Part shown: positions 35,292 through 44,397 of the stretch, in pieces
Numbering within the stretch: position 1 is the first letter of the stretch
Layout of the letters: every line of letters begins with the position of its first letter
From: Chitinispirillales bacterium ANBcel5
GTDB taxonomy: Bacteria > Fibrobacterota > Chitinivibrionia > Chitinivibrionales > Chitinispirillaceae
Direction: 5' to 3'
DNA: 64,000 bases
Assembly: GCA_029688955.1 (NCBI GenBank)
Contig: JARUKZ010000010.1
Coordinates: forward strand, 62,001 to 126,000
Notes under the pieces: model-generated
The model's database searches: none
What the model was told of the DNA's origin: nothing
Seen by the model: the letters and a program-made list of their open reading frames with translations, nothing else
Translations under genes and position numbers: made by a program

Positions 35292-35968
35292 GTCTCTACA
35301 TCGTTTCCACCCCTATAGGAAATCTTTCGGACATTACCTACCGTGCAGTAACAGTGCTTAAAGAGTCAGAGCTGGTTCTTGCCGAAGACAGCAGAATAAC
35401 CAAAAAATTGTTTCATAACTTTGGGATTTCAACACAGATAAAAGCGTACCATGATTTTAATAAGGAAAAAGTAACCCCTTCATTAATAGAGCAGCTAAAA
35501 GAGAATACAACTATGGCACTGGTTACCGATGCCGGTACTCCTGGCATTGCTGATCCCGGGTTTTATCTTATACGAGCAGCTATTGCTGAGAATATTACGG
35601 TGACACCTATTCCCGGACCTTCGGCTTTTATCAGTGCTCTAATTTCCAGTGGTTTACCCACCGATCGGTTTATATTTGAAAATTTCCTTCCACCTAAGAG
35701 TTCCCGCAGAAAAAAGCTTTTTGAGCAGTTTTCAACAGAGCCCCGCACTCTGATATTCTATGAATCACCTCACAGAATTTTTAAAACGCTTCGGGATATT
35801 GATGAGGTGTTGGGCGATGTCAGAGTTGTTGTAGCGCGCGAGCTTACCAAAATCCATGAAGAGTTTCTCAGGGGAGCTCCTCAATCATTGCTGAAACATT
35901 TTGAAAAACACCCGCCTAAAGGAGAGATGGTTGTTCTGTTCAATACCAGAATCAGGGAAAATGGGTAA
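35288..35968 (+). CDS. rsmI: 16S rRNA 2'-O-methyltransferase RsmI
   Basis: 226 residues, a little short of the usual 270-290, because the C-terminal helix-rich extension is absent. Tetrapyrrole-methylase fold with STPIGNLSDIT at the start, EDSRITKKL, TDAGTPGIADPG (SAM loop) and IPGPSAFISAL. It methylates C1402 of 16S rRNA in E. coli. It overlaps the peptidase gene by four bases (ATGA). Confidence 0.93.
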   Translation: MSLYIVSTPIGNLSDITYRAVTVLKESELVLAEDSRITKKLFHNFGISTQIKAYHDFNKEKVTPSLIEQLKENTTMALVTDAGTPGIADPGFYLIRAAIAENITVTPIPGPSAFISALISSGLPTDRFIFENFLPPKSSRRKKLFEQFSTEPRTLIFYESPHRIFKTLRDIDEVLGDVRVVVARELTKIHEEFLRGAPQSLLKHFEKHPPKGEMVVLFNTRIRENG

Positions 35969-36144
35969 TTGCACTTACTTTGGAAAACCTGGAGCGGTAT
36001 TGGCAGTTTCTTTCGTCTTATAAATATGAGATAAACAGCGCACTTAGATGTTTTTTAGTGGCATGAAGGTATTATATTTCTATTTGTTTTACTCTAAAGT
36101 GACACTAAAGGTAATAGTTTCATATACATAGAACAGGATCTCAG

Positions 36145-37209
36145 ATGAAGAAAAAAGCACTGATAACTGGTATTACAGGCCAGGACGGCTCCTATCTTTG
36201 CGAATTTTTGATGAAAAAAGGGTACGAAGTACACGGGATGATTCGTCGTGCCAGCTATTTTAATCGCAAGAGAATCGACCATCTCTATAAAAACCCACAA
36301 AAAAAGCCTAACAACCTGTTTCTTCATTACGGTGATATGTCTGACAGCAGCAATATTAATCGGATGCTAGAGCGTGTTGCGCCTGATGAGATTTATAATT
36401 TAGCGGCTCAATCACATGTTAGGGTGTCTTTTGAGATGCCGGAGTACACTACAGACATAGATGCTACGGGTACGCTGCGAATCCTGGACGCGATCAGAGA
36501 GGTTGGGATTACTCCCCGTTTTTATCAGGCCTCTACATCAGAACTATATGGAAAAGTGCAGCAGATTCCTCAGAGTGAAAAAACCCCGTTCTACCCCCGT
36601 TCACCCTATGCTATTGCCAAGCAATATGCATATTGGATGGTGGTAAATTACCGAGAAGCGTACAATTTGCATGCATCTAATGGGATACTGTTTAATCATG
36701 AATCTCCCCGCAGAGGTGAAAATTTTGTCACGCGTAAAATCACCCTTGGTGCGTCAGCCATAAAAAGGGGGGAAATGGAATGTTTATATATGGGTAATTT
36801 AGACTCCAAACGTGACTGGGGGTATGCTCCCGATTATGTGCGGGCAATGTGGATGATGCTTCAGCAGAGTAGTTCCGATGACTATGTAATCGCTACCGGT
36901 GAAATGCATTCGGTTAGAGAGTTTATTGAAAAAGCTTTCACTATTTTGGATATCCCGATCGAATGGAGAGGAAAAGGAATCAATGAACAGGGTATTGACA
37001 CCAAAAGCGGCAAGGTTGTTGTAAGAATTGATCCTAAGTACTATCGCCCCACTGAAGTGGATGTGCTTCTTGGTGATCCGCGCAAAGCAAAAGAGCAACT
37101 TGGATGGAAACCCAGTGTTGGGTTTGAAGAGCTTGTTGAGATCATGACTCTCTGTGACTACAAAAACTGCTCAGAGGTTAATGAAATAGTCCCGAAGAGT
37201 TATAAGTAA
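36145..37209 (+). CDS. gmd: GDP-mannose 4,6-dehydratase
   Basis: 354 residues, SDR family. Converts GDP-D-mannose to the 4-keto-6-deoxy sugar for fucose, rhamnose or perosamine synthesis. NAD-binding [10 protein letters not shown] near residue 8; catalytic Thr/Ser-Glu in STSELYGKV and YxxxK in [28 protein letters not shown] binds GDP-mannose. Single gene; no fcl or glycan cluster adjoins. AGGA precedes the ATG. Confidence 0.95.
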   Translation: MKKKALITGITGQDGSYLCEFLMKKGYEVHGMIRRASYFNRKRIDHLYKNPQKKPNNLFLHYGDMSDSSNINRMLERVAPDEIYNLAAQSHVRVSFEMPEYTTDIDATGTLRILDAIREVGITPRFYQASTSELYGKVQQIPQSEKTPFYPRSPYAIAKQYAYWMVVNYREAYNLHASNGILFNHESPRRGENFVTRKITLGASAIKRGEMECLYMGNLDSKRDWGYAPDYVRAMWMMLQQSSSDDYVIATGEMHSVREFIEKAFTILDIPIEWRGKGINEQGIDTKSGKVVVRIDPKYYRPTEVDVLLGDPRKAKEQLGWKPSVGFEELVEIMTLCDYKNCSEVNEIVPKSYK

Positions 37210-37242
37210 TACTTTTAATTTCAACACCAGGAGAGGTTTTAA

Positions 37243-37425
37243 ATGGCCGAATGTACAGGTTCAAAGTGTCCATGCACCTACACTTCATGTAAAAGGAGAG
37301 GTAATTGCTGTCAATGTGTCAGTTACCATCGTGAAAGTGGTGAGATTCCAGGATGTTTCTTTAGTAAGAACGCTGAGCGTACTTACGACAGATCGATTGA
37401 AGCATTCATACGGGACAGAAGCTGA
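37243..37425 (+). CDS. DUF6485 small cysteine-rich protein
   Basis: 60 residues with eight cysteines in CTGSKCPCTYTSC, CCQC and GCFFS patterns, the layout of DUF6485 (probable metal or Fe-S binding). The role is unknown; it is frequent in anaerobes. GGAGAGG precedes the ATG, and the DUF3108 gene follows with its own site. Confidence 0.8.
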   Translation: MAECTGSKCPCTYTSCKRRGNCCQCVSYHRESGEIPGCFFSKNAERTYDRSIEAFIRDRS

Positions 37426-37450
37426 GTTTTATTGTTAAAGGAGTTGGGGA

Positions 37451-38320
37451 ATGAAAAAAAGTGGCAAATTACCTGTTTATACCGCTCTGGTCTTTGGAGT
37501 ACTTTTATTTACCGGACTAAGCACCCACGTTGTTGCAGAGAGTTGGAAAAATGCAGCCCGGGATGTTGAGTCATTCCCCTTCTCTGAGCACTATATCGAC
37601 TCGGTAATGAGTTACCATGGTGTGGAACGTCCAGTATCGCCCCTTCGCTCAATCAGCACCCCAGCTTTTGCGGCTTCCGGCGAAAGACTGGTATTTCAGG
37701 TTTCCTGGGGATTTGTAAAAGGTGGTTATGTTGTTATAGAAACAAAACCTCAGCCCCACAACCGGACAATCAGAATTGGTGCAAAAGCACTATCCAGTAA
37801 CTTTGTAAGTGCGTTTTTCCGAATACGTAACTATGTATTATCCACAGTTGATGCCGATGGTCTTTACCCGATCTATTTTGAGCAACATACCCGTGAAGGT
37901 AATTACACTGCAGATGGTTATATGCTTTACGAGCATGGGAATCAGGTGATTGTTGAAGGCAGGAGGTCGATGGTTTTGGATGCTCCAAGCTACGTTCACG
38001 ATTATCTTTCACTGATACCAAGAATACGCTCTATGAATTTCACTAAACATGACGTGTTCTCTCATTATGTTTACATGAACCGTGAAGTAAGCCCCATGAC
38101 CTTTGAAGTCACCGACAGAGAGAATATCAGCGTAGATGCCGGGTCGTTCAATTGCCTTAAAATCGAGCCTACGCTAATTGGTGAGGGCAGAACGTTAAGC
38201 CGAAGGGATCGAATGGAGATCTGGGTAACCGATGATGAGCACAAAATGCCGGTGAAACTTAGAACAAGGGTTAAATTTGGCTCACTCACCGCCAGACTTA
38301 TTCACTACGAAAGGTTTTGA
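37451..38320 (+). CDS. DUF3108 exported protein
   Basis: 289 residues with a signal peptide (LPVYTALVFGVLLFTGLSTHVVAES). The core GERLVFQVSWGFVKGGYVVIE ... DADGLYPIYFEQHTREGNYTADGY ... DRMEIWVTDDEHKMPVKL is the DUF3108 pattern, a beta-rich periplasmic protein related to LolA/LolB-like folds. Some members are linked to envelope or lipid handling, but no mechanism is known. AAAGGAG precedes the ATG; it converges on cutA. Confidence 0.8.
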   Translation: MKKSGKLPVYTALVFGVLLFTGLSTHVVAESWKNAARDVESFPFSEHYIDSVMSYHGVERPVSPLRSISTPAFAASGERLVFQVSWGFVKGGYVVIETKPQPHNRTIRIGAKALSSNFVSAFFRIRNYVLSTVDADGLYPIYFEQHTREGNYTADGYMLYEHGNQVIVEGRRSMVLDAPSYVHDYLSLIPRIRSMNFTKHDVFSHYVYMNREVSPMTFEVTDRENISVDAGSFNCLKIEPTLIGEGRTLSRRDRMEIWVTDDEHKMPVKLRTRVKFGSLTARLIHYERF

Positions 38321-38336
38321 TAGAAATCAGGCAGAT

Positions 38337-38657
38337 TCAGTCCTGCTTGGTTTCCTCACTGATCCAGTTTAAAAAATCGCTGCTTCCCTCAACCAGTGGC
38401 AGAGCCACAATACAGGGAGTGGAGTAGGAATGAAGCTGCCTTACTCTTTGAGCCACATCATTGAAAAGCTCGTTGCGCGTTTTAGCAATAAGTATAACTT
38501 CTGAATCCTCAACGATCTTATCTTCCCAACGATAAACAGAACTCATTCCATCGATTATATTGGCACAAGCTGCCAGCCTCTCATTAATTAGAGTGCTGGC
38601 GATCTCTTTTGCTTCCTGTTTATCCTGAGCTGTTATATATACAAAAATATGATCCAC
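38337..38657 (-). CDS. cutA: Divalent-cation tolerance protein CutA
   Basis: 106 residues, trimeric ferredoxin-like fold. Conserved ERLAACANIIDGMSSVYRWEDKI and the YSTPCIVALPL ending are present. A GTG start at 38657 follows AAGGAG. E. coli mutants show copper sensitivity; the direct role is unclear. Confidence 0.93.
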   Translation of the reverse strand: MDHIFVYITAQDKQEAKEIASTLINERLAACANIIDGMSSVYRWEDKIVEDSEVILIAKTRNELFNDVAQRVRQLHSYSTPCIVALPLVEGSSDFLNWISEETKQD

Positions 38658-38684
38658 AAGAGTTCTCCTTGTTTTTAGTGAGTA

Positions 38685-39059
38685 CTAAACGCTGCAGAGT
38701 TCTTTTTGCTGCTCAAAAATAATTGCTCCCAGTTCTTTCATGGGAACCGGTTTTTCAAAAACGGTGGCTTCTAACTTTTCGATTCTCTCTTCTGCTAATT
38801 CCGATACATAGCCGGAAATTATTATTTTCTTAATGTGAGGCTCAACAGCTTCCATAAGCTCAATGCCATCGATTCCAGGCATCATATAATCTGTAATGAG
38901 AGTATCCACCTTATTATTTTGGATAAATTGCAGAGCTTTGAGCGGATCGTTAAAGGTATATACAATAATATTGTCAGAGGAAATCTCAATAAATGTTTTT
39001 AACAGCTCTGTTATCTGAGTTTCATCATCAACAACGACGACTTGTAGTTTTCTGTGCAT
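38685..39059 (-). CDS. Response regulator, single receiver domain
   Basis: 124 residues. VVVVDDETQ supplies the acidic pair, TLITDYMMPG the phosphoacceptor Asp (about residue 53), IIISGY the switch Ser and FEKP the lysine. There is no output domain, so it acts by protein contact. The start MHRKLQV is preferred; an upstream extension has no clear site. No kinase adjoins. Confidence 0.88.
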   Translation of the reverse strand: MHRKLQVVVVDDETQITELLKTFIEISSDNIIVYTFNDPLKALQFIQNNKVDTLITDYMMPGIDGIELMEAVEPHIKKIIISGYVSELAEERIEKLEATVFEKPVPMKELGAIIFEQQKELCSV

Positions 39060-39291
39060 GATAGGTTTTACTTTCGAAAGGTGCTTTGGCCTATGTAGTA
39101 AATTAAACAAATTTCACTTTTTTTTCAAGATTTTTTCATGGAAATTATTTAGCAACAAAGAAAAAACCATTTTTTCATTCACTGTCTGAGACTTAATATA
39201 CGAAATAGGAAAATAAATGCAAAGGGGAAGACGATTTATTTTTTTAATACGTACTAAAAGATACCCTTAACTTCAGTTTAGATAGAAAAAT

Positions 39292-42200
39292 ATGAATAAT
39301 TCGACCGCTGTATATGACCAAAACCTGCCGATTTTTGAAGCACGTCAAAAACTGATCTCACTTATCAGTGCACATCAGGTAATAATTGTAGCAGGACAGA
39401 CCGGCTCGGGTAAAACAACCCAATTGCCGCTGCTGTGCCTTGAGGCGCAAAGGGGCACCAGAGGCAAAATAGCCTGTACTCAACCCAGACGTATTGCTGC
39501 AATGTCAGTAGCATCCTATGTTGCTTCTAAACTCAATACTCAGCTTGGCAATTTTGTAGGGTACAAGGTTCGTTTTTCGGAAAAAGCAACCCCTCAAACC
39601 GTGATCAAATTTATGACCGATGGAATTTTGCTGACCGAAATTGAACGTGACAAGTTGCTCAGACAGTATGATACGATCATTATCGATGAAGCACATGAGC
39701 GCAGCCTTAACATCGATTTTCTTCTTGGATATCTTCGTTTTCTTCTCCCCAGGCGCCCTGACCTCAAGGTCATCATCTCCTCTGCCACTATCGACACTAC
39801 CCTCTTCTCCAAATCTTTTAACGATGCCCCCGTACAACAGGTGTCCGGCCGCCTTTACCCCATAGAACTACTCTATAAAAATGAGATGATTAGTGAAGAG
39901 TCTTTAGATGATTCGGATAACTATGTAGACCAGGCGCTAGTAGCAGTTAAGGATCTTTTTGGAACATGTGGCTGGGGTGACATGCTGGTATTTATGCCAA
40001 CCGAACGTGATATCAGAGAGACTTGTGAACGACTTGGTGGTGATAATTATTACAGAGATGTAGATATCATTCCTCTGTTCTCACGGCTTTCAAAAAACGA
40101 GCAACTAAAGATCTTTACTCCTTCCCGGCGCACAAAGATTGTAGTATGTACCAACATTGCAGAAACATCAATCACCGTTCCCGGGATCAGGTATGTTGTT
40201 GATACAGGACTTGCACGCATTTCCAGATATGCACCACGTTTACGTACAAACCGCTTACCCATCGAGCCCATAAGCAAAGCCAGTGCAGATCAGCGCAAGG
40301 GACGATGCGGACGTGTGCAGGAGGGGGTTTGTATAAGGCTTTATACAGAAAAAGAGTATCTCAGCAGAGATGAATTCACCCAACCGGAGATCATGCGCAG
40401 CAATCTTGCCGGTGTTATTCTCAGTATGAAGGCTCATAATCTTGGGTGCCCTGAAGAGTTTCCCTTCATTCAGCCCCCTTCTAAACAGGCAATCTCAGAT
40501 GCCTATGCCATGCTTTACGAGCTTGGTGCTCTTGATAATAGAAAGGAGCTTACCCCTTCAGGAAAAGAGATGGCCCGTTTGCCATTCGATCCTCACATCT
40601 CCCGAATGATCTTAGCTGCACGGGATGAAAATGCCTTAAAAGAGGTTACAATAATCGCAGCAGCACTATCCATTATTGATCCACGGGAAAGGCCTCTGGA
40701 TCGTCAGGAGCAGGCTGATCAAATGCATGCTAAATTCATCGACAAATCATCGGACTTCATGACCTTTGTTAACTTGTGGAGTGCCTATCAGAGTGAATGG
40801 AAAGCATTGAAAAGCCAGAACCGGATGCGTAAGTTTTGCAAAGAACACTTTTTGTCATACCTCAGGATGCGGGAATGGAATGATGTGTACCAGCAACTCC
40901 ATGACACACTGTGCAAAATGAAAGGTTTTAAAGAAAACACCTCAGCTGCATCTTACGATTCCATTCATCGCTCGCTTTTATCTGGCCTGCTATCAAACTG
41001 TGCATTTTTGGATAACCGGGGCAAATATCGTGGTGCAAAGGGCAAAGAGTTACTTATTTTCCCGGGCTCAGCCCTGGCGAAGAAAAAGAATCAGTGGATA
41101 ATGTGCCATGAAGTAGTTGAGACTTCACAGGTATTTGCAAGAACAGTTGCCTCTATTAAGCCTTCCTGGCTTGAAGAACTTGCGGTACCTTTATGTAAAA
41201 AAAGCTATGACAATCCGTTTTTCGATTCAGGAAGCGGTACTGTGAGGGCTAAAGAGCGCGTTTCACTCTTTGGGATGCTTATCAACTCAAACAGATTAGT
41301 CAGGTACGGAAAAGTTAACAAAGACGAAGCTTCAGACATCTTCATCAATCAGGGGTTAATTGAAGAAAACCTCAGATGTTACCATAAGTTTTATAAGCAC
41401 AACAGAAAAGTAAAATCTGATATCCTCTCCAAGGAGGATCGTATAAGAAGCCGCACTCTTTATGCGGGGGATACTATGTTGTATCGATTTTATAAAGCCC
41501 GAATACCTGAAGTATCTTCAATTCACGACCTTAACAGAGTAATAAAAAAGAGAAAAGGTGATGGCTTTTTATATATCAACAAAAAAGACCTCCTGGCAGC
41601 TCCGATGCCTCAGAAAGTTCACTCTTATCCCGATAAAATCACTATTGGTGGAAGTGCTTTTCCTATATCTTATAATTTTGAGCCCGGTTCAGACAATGAC
41701 GGTTTCACCGTTACTTTTCCTTCCTGTGCGCTATCCTACATCCCTGAGAACACCTTAGACTGGATCGTTCCGGCACTGTTACCAGAGAAGGTAAAGGATC
41801 TCATAGGCAATCTTCCACGGGAGCTCAGGAAAAAGTTCATCCCTTTAAACGAAACCAGCCAAACTATCGCTTCTGCCCTCTCCCCTTCATCACAGCCATT
41901 TGCAAGGGTACTGTCCGATACTATAAAAACTTTATACAACATCGACATCGCCCCTTCGTTTTTTGATGAAAAAAGAGCTGCCCCTCACCTTGTTGCAAAG
42001 GTCAAAGTAGTGGATCCAAAGGGTAAAGAGATTATAAGTGGTCGAGGTGCAGAAGTTATAACCAGGTGCTCTGATATCGACACTAGAGCTAACGCTTCCC
42101 CACTACAAAAGAGATTTGATTCATTCAGAAAGGTGGGAATAAGAGAATGGCCTGATGAGAATCTGAGTGAGCCAATTGAGATAGGCTCCGGTGATGATGG

Positions 42201-43005
42201 TATTCCGCTAAAGGGATACGCAGCCTTAAAAGCAGACAAAGACGATTCTGTTGAATACATTCTTTGCAAAACAGAAAAAGAGAGTGATCAGATACATAGA
42301 TCTGGAGTCCAAAAACTACTTGAAATCGCTGCTGCAAAAGATCTTTCATGGCTTGAAAAAGACCTCTCTTTTTCTCGCAACCTGAAACTTTTATGCACTC
42401 CGTTTGGTGGTCCGGATTTAATTAAAAGCCAACTGTATGAGCTAATCTGCGACTATGCTCTGTCATTTACTAAGTTACCCAGAACAAAGCAAGGTTTTGA
42501 ACAGCTACTCTCTGATACGCACAATAAGTTAAAAGGCACAGGGTACAGATCTGTTACCTTACTTGAAGATTTTATAACTCAATTGAACGAAAATTATAAG
42601 AAAATTGGTAATGCAGGCAAAACTATTCCAAAGGATATTCGGGGAGAGTTGTGTGATGACCTTAAGACTTTTACCGATGATCTTATTGATCTGAAAATAG
42701 ATTACAATGTATTTGTTAATTACCCCCGTTATATGCGCGCTTTCAGTTACAGAATAGAACGGGCAATGAACGATCCTTTAAAATACAGAAACAGCAGATC
42801 TCTTCTGGCCCAATACCAGAATTTAGCTAAGAAGTATTCAAACGTAGTAAAAGAAAAGCAGTCAGGAACTGTCGAAGCTTTTAAAGAGTATTTATTCATG
42901 GTAAATGAATTCTCCATTTCACTCTTTGCTCAGCACATCCGAACTGCTATGCCGGTCTCTGAAAAGAGGCTTAAGAAAAAATTGCAGGAGATAGGTATTC
43001 AGTGA
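39292..43005 (+). CDS. hrpA: ATP-dependent RNA helicase HrpA
   Basis: 1237 residues, full length. DEAH-box helicase with Walker A GQTGSGKTTQ near 37, DEAH in IIDEAHERSLN near 132, SATID, the QRKGRCGR motif VI near 335, then HA2, OB and the long C-terminal DUF3418 region. It resolves stalled ribosomes or processes mRNA in E. coli. The start has a weak ribosome-binding site. It converges on the glycosyltransferase. Confidence 0.94.
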   Translation: MNNSTAVYDQNLPIFEARQKLISLISAHQVIIVAGQTGSGKTTQLPLLCLEAQRGTRGKIACTQPRRIAAMSVASYVASKLNTQLGNFVGYKVRFSEKATPQTVIKFMTDGILLTEIERDKLLRQYDTIIIDEAHERSLNIDFLLGYLRFLLPRRPDLKVIISSATIDTTLFSKSFNDAPVQQVSGRLYPIELLYKNEMISEESLDDSDNYVDQALVAVKDLFGTCGWGDMLVFMPTERDIRETCERLGGDNYYRDVDIIPLFSRLSKNEQLKIFTPSRRTKIVVCTNIAETSITVPGIRYVVDTGLARISRYAPRLRTNRLPIEPISKASADQRKGRCGRVQEGVCIRLYTEKEYLSRDEFTQPEIMRSNLAGVILSMKAHNLGCPEEFPFIQPPSKQAISDAYAMLYELGALDNRKELTPSGKEMARLPFDPHISRMILAARDENALKEVTIIAAALSIIDPRERPLDRQEQADQMHAKFIDKSSDFMTFVNLWSAYQSEWKALKSQNRMRKFCKEHFLSYLRMREWNDVYQQLHDTLCKMKGFKENTSAASYDSIHRSLLSGLLSNCAFLDNRGKYRGAKGKELLIFPGSALAKKKNQWIMCHEVVETSQVFARTVASIKPSWLEELAVPLCKKSYDNPFFDSGSGTVRAKERVSLFGMLINSNRLVRYGKVNKDEASDIFINQGLIEENLRCYHKFYKHNRKVKSDILSKEDRIRSRTLYAGDTMLYRFYKARIPEVSSIHDLNRVIKKRKGDGFLYINKKDLLAAPMPQKVHSYPDKITIGGSAFPISYNFEPGSDNDGFTVTFPSCALSYIPENTLDWIVPALLPEKVKDLIGNLPRELRKKFIPLNETSQTIASALSPSSQPFARVLSDTIKTLYNIDIAPSFFDEKRAAPHLVAKVKVVDPKGKEIISGRGAEVITRCSDIDTRANASPLQKRFDSFRKVGIREWPDENLSEPIEIGSGDDGIPLKGYAALKADKDDSVEYILCKTEKESDQIHRSGVQKLLEIAAAKDLSWLEKDLSFSRNLKLLCTPFGGPDLIKSQLYELICDYALSFTKLPRTKQGFEQLLSDTHNKLKGTGYRSVTLLEDFITQLNENYKKIGNAGKTIPKDIRGELCDDLKTFTDDLIDLKIDYNVFVNYPRYMRAFSYRIERAMNDPLKYRNSRSLLAQYQNLAKKYSNVVKEKQSGTVEAFKEYLFMVNEFSISLFAQHIRTAMPVSEKRLKKKLQEIGIQ

Positions 43006-43009
43006 TATT

Positions 43010-44194
43010 TCAGGGGAAGGTTTTCCCCAAGACTATCTCTTCATACAGGTTAGTTAGTTTTCCGATTGTTACAGAGGGAGAGAAGTGTTTTCTGTACTGC
43101 TTAAGTGCTTCAGAACCCATCCTTTCCCTTCTTTTTTTATCATGAATCAACTCTTCAATACTCTCTCTGAGGGCTTTAGAGTTCCCTGGTTTGACCAGAA
43201 TACCACACCTTCCGTTTTGAACAATTTCAGATACAGGTGCTTTATCCAAAGCGATAACCGGCTTTGCGTAACTCATCGCCTCTGCGTAAACGATCCCAAA
43301 GGTTTCGTTTATTGAAGGGACGCAGAGAAACTCACAACCGGAAAGCAGGGTATGTTTCATCGTTTCACTAACGCTACCAAGATCGATTATCCTTTCATCA
43401 GACCCCAGCACCTCTCCGGGACCAGCCACCACCAGTTTAAAATCAGTTGCAATTGGTGAAAAGGCTTTGAGCAGATCATTCAGTCCCTTATAGTTTTCTT
43501 TTCTACCCAAAAACAGGATATAAGGAGAGTCAGTGATTCTTTCAGTCGCGTTCTGTTCATCTGGTTCATTTATAACCGGTGGGATCACTTTCAGTAGTGG
43601 TGAAGGGGTTTGTGAGCGGGAAACGAAATTTCGCTTATAGTCTTGTGAATGGCAAATAACTGCGTCAGCTTTGTTATAGGCACTCATCTGAGCAGGTGAA
43701 TCGCCCCATCGGTTAAAATGGATATAGGGAGATTGAACGATTGGAATTGAAAACGTTTCACAAATCTCAGCCGCACAGCGCCCCAGATACCCTGTGGAAT
43801 AGGAATGAACCACATCATACTCTTTAAGATAGCCCTGTAACTGTTGTTTGAATGCTGCCTGGTAGAAACGATACAGGGTATCGAATAACTCGGGGGCTCT
43901 AATACCTTTTAAATTGGGAAATGACCAGAGTTTCAGTGGCAGAAGAGTGATACGGGCATTTAAAGCAGGAAAAAGGGTAACCACCTGTTTTCCGGATGGG
44001 TCCACAGTTTCTCTTTTTTTTACTTGTGCAGCGTACTTTTTATATAAGGATTTATGAATCGTTGTACAGTTATGGGCAAAAATGGTGCACTGATAGTGCT
44101 CAGGCAACTGTGCGGCAGTCTGCCGCACATTTTCTTCTACACCACCCACAATTGGCCAGTAATAATCGCTAAGAAGTGCTATTTTTAGATTCAC
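43010..44194 (-). CDS. Glycosyltransferase family 4-like
   Basis: 394 residues, GT-B fold. The N-terminal domain begins LKIALLSDYYWPIVGGVEENVRQTA; the C-terminal domain has LFLGRKENYKGLNDLLKAF and the nucleotide-sugar site SINETFGIVYAEAMSYAKPVIA (E-x7-E). The GTG 44194 is chosen because the family begins there; a TTG 60 bases upstream is the longest frame. Product unknown; probably an envelope glycan. An isolated gene. Confidence 0.85.
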   Translation of the reverse strand: MNLKIALLSDYYWPIVGGVEENVRQTAAQLPEHYQCTIFAHNCTTIHKSLYKKYAAQVKKRETVDPSGKQVVTLFPALNARITLLPLKLWSFPNLKGIRAPELFDTLYRFYQAAFKQQLQGYLKEYDVVHSYSTGYLGRCAAEICETFSIPIVQSPYIHFNRWGDSPAQMSAYNKADAVICHSQDYKRNFVSRSQTPSPLLKVIPPVINEPDEQNATERITDSPYILFLGRKENYKGLNDLLKAFSPIATDFKLVVAGPGEVLGSDERIIDLGSVSETMKHTLLSGCEFLCVPSINETFGIVYAEAMSYAKPVIALDKAPVSEIVQNGRCGILVKPGNSKALRESIEELIHDKKRRERMGSEALKQYRKHFSPSVTIGKLTNLYEEIVLGKTFP

Positions 44195-44323
44195 AACGCT
44201 ACTTTTAAGCCCCCATATCCTTGTAGACAGGAAAATTATATCATAAGGGGGCAATAAAAGCCGTAATTTTTAGTAAGCAGGTAATCAAAGCATGGTTAAT
44301 GGCTGAAGGAATTACTATTTTCA

Positions 44324-44375
44324 TGTTTACCCTTCACTTAAGATATTTTAGAATATAGATTTATAAGGGTAAACA
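44324..44375. promoter_or_regulatory. Inverted repeat upstream of the Ski2-like helicase gene
   Basis: TGTTTACCCTT and its exact complement AAGGGTAAACA lie 30 bases apart, ending 22 bases before the GTG start. The AT-rich spacer (ATATTTTAGAATATAG) looks promoter-like. Two half-sites flanking a promoter suggest an operator; an RNA hairpin is also possible. Confidence 0.5.
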
Positions 44376-44397
44376 CATGGCCAATTAAGGAGTGTAT

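Noticed and set aside
43013-43028. Terminator between hrpA and the glycosyltransferase
   Set aside because: The GGGGAA/TTCCCC hairpin is only six base pairs and lies inside the coding end of the glycosyltransferase; no T tract.
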